A DNA stretch of 64,000 nucleotides from Streptomyces roseirectus (GTDB taxonomy: Bacteria > Actinomycetota > Actinomycetes > Streptomycetales > Streptomycetaceae), in contig NZ_CP060828.1 of NCBI RefSeq assembly GCF_014489635.1, positions 6,842,001-6,906,000 on the forward strand, in the 5' to 3' direction. The notes under the pieces are model-generated. The model had not been told where the DNA came from. It did no database searches and worked only from the letters and a program-made list of their open reading frames with translations. Below, one piece after another: positions 9,043 through 16,403 of this stretch. Every line of letters begins with the position of its first letter. Within the stretch, counting starts at the first letter, position 1. The translations under genes were made by a program, and so were the position numbers.

Positions 9043-10035
9043 ATGGGCACCCTTCGACGTCGTATCCCCCGCCTGGTGGCCTCCGCCGCCATCGCGGCCA
9101 TGCTGGTCGCCGCACCCGGCATCAGCCTCTCCACCACGGCCTCGGCGGCCCCCACCCCCGCCGCCAGCACCGTCGCCGCCGTCTCCCCCTACGGCTCCTC
9201 CATCGGCTCCGCCAGAAACGCCGACGGCCGACTCGCCCTGTTCGGCACCAACAGCGCCGACAACATCTGGCACCGCACGCAGGCCGCCGTCGGCAGCGGC
9301 ACCTGGTCCGCCTGGACCCAGTTCGACGGCGCCCTCCGCTCCATCGCCGCCGAGACGAACGCCGACGGCCGCATCGAGGTCTTCGGCGTCAACGGCGCGG
9401 GCCAGATCTGGCACCGCGCCCAATCCACGCCGGGTGGCGCGTGGTCGCCGTGGGTCCAGTTCGACGGCGCGCTCTCGTCGATCGCGGCGGCGCGTAACGC
9501 GGACGGGCGGTTGCAGATCTTCGGCTCGAACAGTGCGGGTCAGATCTGGACGCGGTCTCAGGTGAGCATTGGCGGCGCCTGGTCGAGTTGGGTGCAGCTG
9601 GACGGCGGCCTCTCGCAGGTGGCGGCTGAGACCAATGCGGACGGTCGTATCGAGTTGTTCGGCGTCAATAGCGCGGGCCAGGTCTGGCACCGGTCGCAGA
9701 CGACGCCGGGTGGTGCCTGGTCGCCGTGGGTGCAGTTCGATGGCGCGTTGGACTCGATCGCGGCGGCGCGTAACGCGGACGGTCGCTTGCAGATCTTCGG
9801 TTCGAACAGTGCGGGTCAGGTGTGGACGCGGTCTCAGGTGAGCATTGGGGGCGCCTGGTCGAGTTGGGTGCAGCTCGATGGCGGCCTCTCGCAGGTGGCG
9901 GCTGAGACCAATGCGGACGGTCGTATCGAGTTGTTCGGCGTCAACAGCGCGGGCCAGGTCTGGCACCGGTCCCAGACGACGCCGGGCGGCGGCTGGTCGA
10001 GCTGGGTCCAGTTCGACGGTGCGCTGAGGCCGTAG
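9043..10035 (+). CDS. Secreted six-repeat beta-propeller protein (PLL/tectonin-like lectin fold)
   Basis: 330 aa from ATG 9043 (AGGT upstream). An Arg-rich n-region, a hydrophobic core 'LVASAAIAAMLVAAPGI' and a cut near 'ASAAP' form a Sec signal peptide. The rest is six consecutive ~46-residue blades of the type 'xIAAxxNADGRxxIFGxNSAGQxWxRSQ...GGAWSxWVQxDGxL'. Types alternate (N-A-D-G-R-I-E / N-A-D-G-R-L-Q), so the true unit is a two-blade 92-residue module. The W..W-V-Q pattern resembles PLL-type and tectonin sugar-binding propellers; that is resemblance, not proof. It is probably an extracellular glycan binder. There is no catalytic domain. Confidence 0.75.
   Translation: MGTLRRRIPRLVASAAIAAMLVAAPGISLSTTASAAPTPAASTVAAVSPYGSSIGSARNADGRLALFGTNSADNIWHRTQAAVGSGTWSAWTQFDGALRSIAAETNADGRIEVFGVNGAGQIWHRAQSTPGGAWSPWVQFDGALSSIAAARNADGRLQIFGSNSAGQIWTRSQVSIGGAWSSWVQLDGGLSQVAAETNADGRIELFGVNSAGQVWHRSQTTPGGAWSPWVQFDGALDSIAAARNADGRLQIFGSNSAGQVWTRSQVSIGGAWSSWVQLDGGLSQVAAETNADGRIELFGVNSAGQVWHRSQTTPGGGWSSWVQFDGALRP
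9477..10015 (+). repeat. 276-bp direct repeats within the propeller gene
   Basis: The sequence starting 'ggcgtcaatagcgcgggcca' at 9661 returns at 9937 with very few changes, an offset of 276 bp (92 codons). The 'gcggcgcgtaacgcggacgg' unit at about 9487 likewise recurs 276 bp later. Near identity at the DNA level indicates recent duplication or gene conversion of a two-blade module. Confidence 0.8.
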
Positions 10036-10040
10036 GCGGC

Positions 10041-10619
10041 TCAGAGGAATTCGGCGGTTTCGAGATCGAAGCCGAAGGGGTGGGGGAGGGGGACGGACTT
10101 ACCGAACGGCACGGTGGTGTGCTGGCGGTAGTCCTCCTTCCCCGGCTCACTGAAGAGGGTGACGGAGGCGTCGTCGCGGTCGATGAGGAGGTAGAGGGGG
10201 ATGCCGGAACGGGCGTAGGCGCGGAGTTCGAGTTCGGGGTCGTGCCTGCGCTTGAAGGGGGTCACCTCCAGAACCATGGCGACGCCGTCGCCGGGCATCC
10301 AGGAGTCGGCGCCACGGAAGAGGCGGAGGCTCGTGGGGGCGAAAGTGCCGTCCGGGATCGCGTGGTCTTCGGGGCGGCCATCGCCCTTCTCCAGTTTCAG
10401 CCCCTTGTTCCCCGAGAACTGCATGTCGACCCGGGACTTCCGGATCACTTGGCTCACGAGCAAGCTGATGTAGTCCTCGTGATCCCCGTCCGGCGGCGGC
10501 GTCACAATGATCTCCCCCTCGATCAACTCGGCCCGGAAACCCTCCGGGACGTTCAGGGCGAGAAAACCCTCCAGCAGGACGTCTTCGTGTGTGAACGGCT
10601 CATGGACCATGGCAGCCAT
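10041..10619 (-). CDS. Uma2-family (DUF820, PD-(D/E)XK-like) putative nuclease
   Basis: 192 aa from the ATG complementing 10617-10619, with GGGAAAGG upstream; a further in-frame start 12 codons upstream lacks a ribosome site. The family fold is visible: 'PEGFRAELIEGEIIVTPPP' with the conserved Glu, 'AIPDGTFAP' (Asp), then 'VAMVLEVTPFKRRHDPELELRAYARSGIPLYLLID' with the E-x-K-like core. Uma2 proteins are abundant in Streptomyces and cyanobacteria, are predicted restriction-like nucleases, and have no settled role. It lies downstream of the DUF397 pair on the same strand with a gap of about 84 bp. Confidence 0.85.
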   Translation of the reverse strand: MAAMVHEPFTHEDVLLEGFLALNVPEGFRAELIEGEIIVTPPPDGDHEDYISLLVSQVIRKSRVDMQFSGNKGLKLEKGDGRPEDHAIPDGTFAPTSLRLFRGADSWMPGDGVAMVLEVTPFKRRHDPELELRAYARSGIPLYLLIDRDDASVTLFSEPGKEDYRQHTTVPFGKSVPLPHPFGFDLETAEFL

Positions 10620-10703
10620 GTCACGCCTTTCCCTGAGGACGGAGACCGGTGGCACACAACAACGGCCGGGGCCCGCATGTGCTAGGCCCCGGCCGTCGCG
10701 GGT

Positions 10704-10883
10704 TCACCTCTTCAGCGACCTGATGAACACGTCCCAGACGGGCGCTGGGACGGTGAGGACTGGGCCGCCGGGGTTCTTGCTGTCGCGGATGGGGACGAGG
10801 CTGAAGCCGTCGGCGACTTCGAGGCATTCGCCTCCGTTCGCGTTGCTGTAACTGCTTCGGCGCCAGCGGGTGTTGGGCGGCAT
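10704..10883 (-). CDS. DUF397 protein (first of tandem pair)
   Basis: 59 aa, start ATG at 10883 with GGAGG 6 nt upstream. The sequence has the whole DUF397 signature: 'RWRRSSYSNANGGECLEVAD', 'VPIRDSKNP', 'GGPVLTVP', then a 'W..FI..LK' tail. DUF397 proteins are small partners encoded beside XRE-DUF5753 regulators in Streptomyces (whiJ-type and related loci) and act as toxin-like or co-regulatory partners. It is a close paralogue of the neighbour at 10907. Confidence 0.9.
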   Translation of the reverse strand: MPPNTRWRRSSYSNANGGECLEVADGFSLVPIRDSKNPGGPVLTVPAPVWDVFIRSLKR

Positions 10884-10906
10884 GGGGTCCTCCGTCGTGG
10901 CGGGGC

Positions 10907-11104
10907 CTATGACTTGAGGGAGCTGATGAACGTGTCCCAGGCAGAGGTTGGGACAGTGAGTACGGGGCCGTGAGGGTTCTTGCTGTCGCGGATGGGGACG
11001 ACTCCGGTGAAGTCCTCGGCGATCTCGACGCAATCGCCCCCGTTGGTGTTGCTGTAGCTGCTTCGGCGCCAACGGGCCGAGCTCAGCTCGGGGGTGTGTC
11101 GCAT
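10907..11104 (-). CDS. DUF397 protein (second of tandem pair)
   Basis: 65 aa, ATG at 11104, 2 nt after the stop of the XRE regulator, so translationally coupled to it. 'RWRRSSYSNTNGGDCVEIAEDF...VPIRDSKNPHGPVLTVPTSAWDTFISSLKS' aligns along its length with the adjacent DUF397 protein, consistent with tandem duplication. It probably interacts with the product of the upstream XRE gene. Confidence 0.92.
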   Translation of the reverse strand: MRHTPELSSARWRRSSYSNTNGGDCVEIAEDFTGVVPIRDSKNPHGPVLTVPTSAWDTFISSLKS

Positions 11105-11106
11105 TG

Positions 11107-11928
11107 CTAGTAGTCCTCCATCGCCTGTCGGATCACTGCCGCCGAAGTAGCCAACGAGAGGGAGTTGGCGCGCAGCACCTCGTACTGGCGACGCCAGTTG
11201 TTCACCGAATCCGGGTCCTCGTGGAGGCGGCCGATCTCGATGCCCTCTTCGTAGGCCATGGCGGAGCCTTTGGGAAGGGTCAGCAAGGTCAGATTACCGC
11301 CCATCAGTGAGTGCGGACCCGAACTGAAAGGCGAGACCTGCACCTTGCTGTCCGGAGTATCTACCTGTTTGAGCAGGTGGGCCAGTTGGTTGCGCATGCA
11401 CTCGTCGGTACCGACCTGACGCCTGAGGACCGACTCGTCGATGATCGCCCAGTAGTAAGGGGGATTCGCGCCTCGCAGCCGATCCTGCCGCGACAGACGG
11501 GCGTCGACGCGCTGTTCGAGCTGTTCCGGGGTCAGCCGATCCTGGACGCTGAGCTGCGCGTGCGCGTACTCCCGCGTCTGCAACAACCCCGGTACCACCT
11601 GCGGTCCGTACGTCTCGATCACCTCCGCCCGCGCCTCGAAGTCCATGAACCTCTTGTACTGGTCCGGATGAGCCTCGCGCCGCGCCAACTCATACAGGTT
11701 GGAGTACTTGTCCCCCGTCCCAAACGCCGCGTCGAGGTGCGGCGGCAGATCCGGCGGCGGCATCAACTCCGCCGTCTCCACCCGCGCCAACGTGCTCTTG
11801 CTCGACGCCACGATGCCCGCGAGCTGCACGAGCGACATCCCGGCCCCCTCCCGATCCCTCCTCAACTCCGCCCCGAAGTAGTGCCGAGCCGACAGAAAAG
11901 GGTTCAGCTCCTGCGGCGTGAACGTCAT
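11107..11928 (-). CDS. XRE-family regulator with DUF5753 (whiJ-type)
   Basis: 273 aa from ATG 11928 (AGGGGT upstream). The N-terminal helix-turn-helix is about residues 15-70: 'FGAELRRDREGAGMSLVQLAGIVASSKSTLARVETAEL'. The DUF5753 ligand or effector domain covers residues 85-265: 'EARAEVIETYGPQVVPGLLQTREYA...AIIDESVLRRQVG...VQVSPFSSGPHSLMGGNLTLLTLP...WRRQYEVLRANSLSLATSAAVI'. It is the first gene of a three-gene unit with two DUF397 genes. A divergent small gene lies across an inverted repeat at 11961-11993, probably its operator. Confidence 0.93.
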   Translation of the reverse strand: MTFTPQELNPFLSARHYFGAELRRDREGAGMSLVQLAGIVASSKSTLARVETAELMPPPDLPPHLDAAFGTGDKYSNLYELARREAHPDQYKRFMDFEARAEVIETYGPQVVPGLLQTREYAHAQLSVQDRLTPEQLEQRVDARLSRQDRLRGANPPYYWAIIDESVLRRQVGTDECMRNQLAHLLKQVDTPDSKVQVSPFSSGPHSLMGGNLTLLTLPKGSAMAYEEGIEIGRLHEDPDSVNNWRRQYEVLRANSLSLATSAAVIRQAMEDY

Positions 11929-11960
11929 TGTTCGACCCCTCTCTTTCACCGGTGTCCCAT

Positions 11961-11993
11961 TCCCAACAGCGGGACCGGAAACCCCGGTTGGGA
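11961..11993. promoter_or_regulatory. Inverted repeat between XRE regulator and divergent small gene
   Basis: TCCCAAC (11961-11967) is matched by GTTGGGA (11987-11993) with 19 bp between, in the 130-bp divergent interval. A site there could be bound by the XRE regulator itself. It could alternatively be a transcript hairpin. Confidence 0.35.
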
Positions 11994-12058
11994 TTTGTTC
12001 CGGACAGCCATGATGGTGGCACAGACGGTGACACCGTGAGGGAAAGAGAGAAAAGAAC

Positions 12059-12355
12059 GTGCGAGATTCGAGTGGACGTCCGATGCGCCTGCTGCCGTGG
12101 ACCTCGGACACGGGCCAGCCCTGCTACCTGAGCACGGACAACCCGGACAGCAGGATGAGCCGCCTCGCGGACAGGGTGGAGGCGGAACTGCTGGAGTCGG
12201 CGAGTGACGTGTTGGACCACGCCAAGGACCTCTTCCGCGGCCGGCCTCCCCACCGCAGGGAGTTGACGTTCGCCGGAACGCAGCTCGCGGCGGCGCTGGA
12301 GGACACCCTGCGGATCGCGAAGAGCCGAGGCGTACGCCTGGCCCCGGAGGAATAG
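12059..12355 (+). CDS. Small protein divergent from XRE-DUF5753 regulator, unknown function
   Basis: 98 aa from GTG 12059 (GGAAAGAGAG 8 nt upstream); an ATG at 12083 is an alternative giving 90 aa beginning MRLLPWTSDTGQPCYL. The sequence is soluble and helical: 'LSRLADRVEAELLESASDVLDHAKDLF' then 'AALEDTLRIAKSRGVRLAPEE'. Proteins of this MRLLPW type recur next to XRE-DUF5753 genes in Streptomyces, so it is likely a third member of the cassette. No catalytic motif is visible. Confidence 0.75.
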   Translation: MRDSSGRPMRLLPWTSDTGQPCYLSTDNPDSRMSRLADRVEAELLESASDVLDHAKDLFRGRPPHRRELTFAGTQLAAALEDTLRIAKSRGVRLAPEE

Positions 12356-12442
12356 CCGAAATCATTGGCCAAAGAAACGCCACAGGGCGCCCCCTCGATA
12401 TCGACCGAGAGAGCGCCCCGCGTACCGGCCCCGAATAACCCT

Positions 12443-13627
12443 TTACGGCAGCGCCAGCATCCGCTCCAACGCCAACTTCGCGAACTTCTCGGTCTCCTTG
12501 TCGACCTCGATCCGATTGATCAGCTTCCCGTCGGCGAGGGATTCCAGCGTCCAGACGAGGTGCGGCAGATCGATCCGGTTCATGGTCGAGCAGAAGCACA
12601 CCGTCTTGTCGAGGAACACGATCTCCTTGCCCTCGGCGGCAAACCGGTTCGCCAACCGCCGCACAAGGTTCAGCTCGGTCCCGATGGCCCACTTGGACCC
12701 GGCCGGGGCGGCCTCAAGCGCCTTGATGATGTACTCCGTCGACCCGACATAGTCCGCGGCGGCGACAACTTCATGCCGGCACTCAGGGTGCACCAGCACA
12801 TTCACGCCGGGTATCCGAGCCCGCACGTCCTCCACGGACTCCAGGCTGAACCGCCCGTGCACGGAGCAGTGCCCCCGCCAGAGGATCATCTTGGCGTCCC
12901 GAAGCTGCTCGACGGTCAGCCCGCCGTTCGGCTTGTGCGGGTTGTAGACGACACAGTCGTCGAGGGACATCCCGAGATCCCGCACGGCGGTGTTCCGCCC
13001 GAGGTGCTGGTCGGGAAGGAAGAGCACCTTCTCGGCCTGTTCAAAGGCCCACTCCAGCGCCCGCTGCGCATTGGACGACGTGCAGATCGTCCCCCCGTGC
13101 CGCCCGGTGAACGCCTTGATGTCGGCGGACGAGTTCATGTACGAGACGGGCACGACCTGCTCGGCGACCCCGGCCTCGACCAGCACGTCCCAGCACTCGG
13201 CGACCTGCTCGGCCGTCGCCATGTCGGCCATCGAGCACCCGGCGGCGAGGTCGGGCAGGACGACCTTCTGCTCGTCGGACGTCAAAATGTCCGCCGACTC
13301 GGCCATGAAGTGCACACCGCAGAACACGATGTACTCCGCCTCGGGCCGAGCGGCAGCGTCCCGCGCCAGCTTGAAGGAGTCGCCCGTGACGTCGGCGAAC
13401 TGGATGACCTCGTCGCGCTGGTAGTGGTGGCCGAGCACGAAGACCTTCTCGCCGAGCCGTTCCTTGGCCGCGCGGGCCCGCTCGATCAGGTCGGGGTCGG
13501 ACGGCGAGGGCAGGTCGCCGGGACACTCGACGCCCCGCTCGCTCCGGGGGTCGGCCTCACGGCCGAGCAGCAACAGGGCGAGCGGAGTCGGCTGTACGTC
13601 GAGCTCCGTGGTCTGGGCGGTGGTCAC
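12443..13627 (-). CDS. nadA: Quinolinate synthase NadA
   Basis: 394 aa from GTG 13627 (AAAGG upstream); a GTG three codons earlier abuts the ribosome site. NadA condenses iminoaspartate with dihydroxyacetone phosphate to quinolinate for NAD synthesis, using a [4Fe-4S] cluster. The three expected cluster cysteines are visible in 'VFCGVHFMAES', 'HPECRHE' and 'VCFCSTMN'. 'VFVLGHHYQRDEV', 'SSADIKAFTG' and 'HLGRN' match the family active site. No nadB or nadC is adjacent. It is divergent from erpA, an Fe-S carrier. A 17-bp palindrome at 13661-13677 overlaps its likely -10. Confidence 0.96.
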   Translation of the reverse strand: MTTAQTTELDVQPTPLALLLLGREADPRSERGVECPGDLPSPSDPDLIERARAAKERLGEKVFVLGHHYQRDEVIQFADVTGDSFKLARDAAARPEAEYIVFCGVHFMAESADILTSDEQKVVLPDLAAGCSMADMATAEQVAECWDVLVEAGVAEQVVPVSYMNSSADIKAFTGRHGGTICTSSNAQRALEWAFEQAEKVLFLPDQHLGRNTAVRDLGMSLDDCVVYNPHKPNGGLTVEQLRDAKMILWRGHCSVHGRFSLESVEDVRARIPGVNVLVHPECRHEVVAAADYVGSTEYIIKALEAAPAGSKWAIGTELNLVRRLANRFAAEGKEIVFLDKTVCFCSTMNRIDLPHLVWTLESLADGKLINRIEVDKETEKFAKLALERMLALP

Positions 13628-13660
13628 GGCACGCACCCTTTCTACTTTTCGTCGATCTGA

Positions 13661-13677
13661 CGTTATCTATCATAACG
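13661..13677. promoter_or_regulatory. 17-bp palindrome over the nadA -10 region
   Basis: CGTTATCTATCATAACG has perfect 6-bp arms (13661-13666 / 13672-13677) and a 5-bp centre. Read on the minus strand it contains TATGAT, a good -10 for nadA about 40 nt before the GTG. A repressor site is therefore plausible; the binding protein is unknown. Confidence 0.45.
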
Positions 13678-13880
13678 CGATTAGTGTCACTTTGACGATG
13701 GTCATAGCGTCGATGTGACGTGAATCCCTGTGAGGCCCGCTACGGCGTCCACTGGGGCGTTTCCGTGCCCGGAGCCATGTGCGAGCATGAAGAGAGAAAC
13801 GCCAGACCCGGAATGAATCCGGGGCCCCGTCGGTTGAAACCGTCGGCAAGCAGTCTCCGTACAACCCGGGAGAGATGTAG

Positions 13881-14237
13881 ATGTCCGTATCGGACGAGAC
13901 CAGCACCGCCACCGACGGCATCATCCTGAGTGACGCCGCCGCGGCCAAGGTCAAGGCCCTGCTCGACCAGGAAGGCCGGGACGACCTCGCCCTGCGTGTC
14001 GCCGTCCAGCCCGGCGGCTGCTCCGGCCTGCGCTACCAGCTCTTCTTCGACGAGCGCTCGCTCGACGGCGACGTGGTCAAGGACTTCGGCGGCGTCAAGG
14101 TCGTCACCGACCGCATGAGCGCCCCGTACCTGGGCGGCGCCTCCATCGACTTCGTCGACACGATCGAGAAGCAGGGCTTCACGATCGACAACCCCAACGC
14201 GACGGGCTCCTGCGCCTGCGGCGACTCGTTCAGCTAA
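13881..14237 (+). CDS. erpA: Iron-sulfur cluster insertion/carrier protein, ErpA/HesB type
   Basis: 118 aa, ATG 13881 with GGGAGAG upstream. A-type Fe-S carrier delivering clusters to apoproteins. The three ligand cysteines are Cys47 ('QPGGCSGLRYQL'), Cys111 and Cys113 ('GSCACGDSF'). The length is normal for the family. It is transcribed divergently from nadA and ends at a strong terminator. In M. tuberculosis the equivalent gene (Rv2204c) also begins the respiratory block. Short hairpins in the leader (about 13811-13850) have no recognised identity. Confidence 0.95.
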   Translation: MSVSDETSTATDGIILSDAAAAKVKALLDQEGRDDLALRVAVQPGGCSGLRYQLFFDERSLDGDVVKDFGGVKVVTDRMSAPYLGGASIDFVDTIEKQGFTIDNPNATGSCACGDSFS

Positions 14238-14245
14238 GCGGGACG

Positions 14246-14285
14246 AAAAAGGAGGGCCCCCTGCGAAAAGGGGGCCCTCCTTTTT
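14246..14285. terminator. Strong bidirectional terminator after erpA
   Basis: A perfect 16-bp stem, AAAAAGGAGGGCCCCC (14246-14261) with GGGGGCCCTCCTTTTT (14270-14285), flanks an 8-nt loop. The stem ends in A/T tracts on both sides, so it can serve erpA and the convergent membrane-protein gene ending at 14298. Confidence 0.93.
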
Positions 14286-14297
14286 CCATGTACCCGA

Positions 14298-16067
14298 TTA
14301 CCGCACCGGCTCCGGCAACCGCGCCCCCGCCTTCGCCAGCGGAATCGCCGCCCCGTCCACCCCGACGACCGCCCGGTCACCCAGCGGCCTGCCCAGCTCC
14401 ACCGTCCGGCTGAACTCCTTGGCGATCATGATGCAGACCTTGTCCTTCCACGGCGTCTGCGTCACGGTCACCGTCACCTGCGCGTCGGTCTCCCGCACGG
14501 CCACGTTGTAGTCGCCGCACACCCCGCCGGTGAAGTTCACCGTCAATTCGTTGCCGGACGCGCTGTATCCGTCGACCTTCACGTTCCGGGGAGCCGACTG
14601 GTCCGGCGACGGGGACGGGGGAGCCGGAGTGGCCTCCGCCGCCAGGTACTCGGGGTCCACCGCCGGGTACGTCACCACGTACGGCTCAGCCGCCTGCACG
14701 GTGAACAGCCAGGACGGCACCAGCAGTTGACGTCCCTGCGAGGTGTGCGCGGCCAGCCCGAACGTCGCACCCGTGACCTTCGCGACCGACGGCTGCGGCG
14801 CCCCGGTCAGCTTCCCGCACGGCCGCTCGGGCCCGTCCTCCAGCGGCATCGGCGTCGCACACCCCCCGATGCCCATCCGGTGCGTGTTCGCCTGCGCCGA
14901 GTTGAGCAGTTCCAGCGTCCGCGCCGCGCTCAGCACCGGGTACGCGTCACCCTTCTCCGGCGCCGCCAACTGCCCGGTCCCGCTGATGACCTCACCGGTC
15001 CCGCTCACGGTGACACCCGTGGTCCACCCGTTCGTCGGAAGCTCGCCGATCACCGGGTCGGCGTTCACGATCCGCTGCGCGCCCGCCGTCCCGCTCGCGT
15101 CGATCTTCGCGTCGTCCTGCCCGACCGCCTTCAGCACCGGCTCGGCGGCCTTCCGCGCCTCGGCCTCGCCGACCGGGGCCCCCGTCCCGTCCAGCGGCTT
15201 CTTCTCGCAGACCGGGCCGCGCGCACAGTCGTCCGTGCCGGGGGCGTAACGGGTGAACGTCCACATGCCCGGGGCGGTCCGGTTGACGCGCAGCACCGGG
15301 CCCGTCCCGTCCTGCCCCTCGCCGACCCGCCACGCGGGCCCCTCCACGACCGGCGCGCCGTCGATCCCGAACGCCTTCGCCAGCCGGACGACCTCGGCCC
15401 GGTCGACCTCACCGTTCGCCCAGTAGACGGGCGCCTCCTTCGGCCCGTCCGGCAGGCTCCCGGTCGCCTGGTACGTCGTCCCGTACGGGTTCGGCTCCCC
15501 GGGCGCGATCCCGTTCCCGCCACCCGCGCCCGGCGCGGTGTACCCGTCGAGCGACAGGCCCGGCGGCGGCCCGTCCGTCCCCTCGCCCGCCGGCACCCCG
15601 GCCGACTCCTTCTCGTCCGCCCCACCGGACGCGTTCGACGCGACCAGCGCCCCGCCGCCCCCGACGAGCAGCACGGCCACCGCGGCGGCGAGAGCGACGA
15701 CGAGCGCGGACGGCCGACGCCGCCGCCCGCCCTCGACGACCTCGCCGGGAGCTTCCCCGGGTGCCTCTTCGGGAGTCTCGGCGGGTGCCTCCTCCACGGG
15801 GCCGAGCCGCCGGATGCGCCCGGTGTCCTCGACGACCACGTCGTCGTCGGCGGACGCCTCCGCGTCCGTGGCGGCTTCCTCCGAAACGGGCGTTCCGGAG
15901 GAAACGTCAGCATCCGCTTCCACACCTGCGGATTCCCGCACGCCTTCGACTTCGGCCTCGTTCGCGGCCTCCGCCTTCGTTTCCTTCGCCTCCGTCTCCT
16001 CCGGCGTCGTATCGCGTTTCGGAGTCGGTGACGCGGCGTCGTCGTGGTCGGGTCGGTCGGTGTTCAC
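14298..16067 (-). CDS. Membrane-anchored protein of unknown function (Rv2203-like position)
   Basis: 589 aa from GTG 16067 (AAGGAG 7 nt upstream). Residues 1-115 are acidic and low-complexity (EETEAKETKAEAANEAEVEG...EEAPAETPEEAPGEAPGE). 'GGRRRR' and one TM helix follow at about 120-143 (SALVVALAAAVAVLLVGGGGALV), then a ~440-residue extracytoplasmic domain. That domain has paired cysteines (C-A-R-G-P-V-C, G-G-C-A-T-P..R-P-C-G, G-G-V-C-G..K-V-C) that could form disulfides. The topology is N-in, C-out. Its place between erpA and the PfkB kinase is conserved in mycobacteria. No catalytic motif was recognised. Confidence 0.8.
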   Translation of the reverse strand: MNTDRPDHDDAASPTPKRDTTPEETEAKETKAEAANEAEVEGVRESAGVEADADVSSGTPVSEEAATDAEASADDDVVVEDTGRIRRLGPVEEAPAETPEEAPGEAPGEVVEGGRRRRPSALVVALAAAVAVLLVGGGGALVASNASGGADEKESAGVPAGEGTDGPPPGLSLDGYTAPGAGGGNGIAPGEPNPYGTTYQATGSLPDGPKEAPVYWANGEVDRAEVVRLAKAFGIDGAPVVEGPAWRVGEGQDGTGPVLRVNRTAPGMWTFTRYAPGTDDCARGPVCEKKPLDGTGAPVGEAEARKAAEPVLKAVGQDDAKIDASGTAGAQRIVNADPVIGELPTNGWTTGVTVSGTGEVISGTGQLAAPEKGDAYPVLSAARTLELLNSAQANTHRMGIGGCATPMPLEDGPERPCGKLTGAPQPSVAKVTGATFGLAAHTSQGRQLLVPSWLFTVQAAEPYVVTYPAVDPEYLAAEATPAPPSPSPDQSAPRNVKVDGYSASGNELTVNFTGGVCGDYNVAVRETDAQVTVTVTQTPWKDKVCIMIAKEFSRTVELGRPLGDRAVVGVDGAAIPLAKAGARLPEPVR

Positions 16068-16403
16068 CGCATCGCTCCTTTTACTGCGCAACTGTTCCGT
16101 CGGGGGTGGCGGGCGGGGCGTACCCCGCCTCCCCTTTACGGGGGACAGCGATGGGACGCAGCGGGGGAGCGCACGGTTCCCCCGGACGCGCCCCGGGCCG
16201 GTCGGCGTGGGCCTCCGACGTCCTCGAAGTCGGCCGGAACCATCGTCGAGGACCATCGGAAAGTAGCCACGGCGGCAAGGCGGTCATGCTCCGACCTGCC
16301 GGGAAAGACCTCCTATCAGGTAATTTCGCCCGCTTCTGCGCTCTCACCCGAACGGGTAGCGTGAACTGTCATTTCGCCTCCCCCTAAATGGAGAGACCCC
16401 GCC
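16068..16403. other. 336-bp divergent intergenic region
   Basis: It separates the membrane-protein gene from the adenosine-kinase-like gene. I find no gene in it. TAGCGT at 16359-16364 is a candidate -10 for the kinase gene, and 'aaggagcg' at 16074-16080 (read on the minus strand) is the ribosome site of the membrane-protein gene. The remainder is GC-rich without obvious repeats. Confidence 0.5.

Noticed and set aside
10704..11072. 122-residue version of the first DUF397 protein
   Set aside because: Its first 63 residues are the shifted frame of the neighbouring DUF397 gene; the ATG at 10883 has GGAGG.
13795..13880. Cobalamin riboswitch before erpA
   Set aside because: A few G/C-rich pieces look similar, but the B12-box consensus and size are absent.
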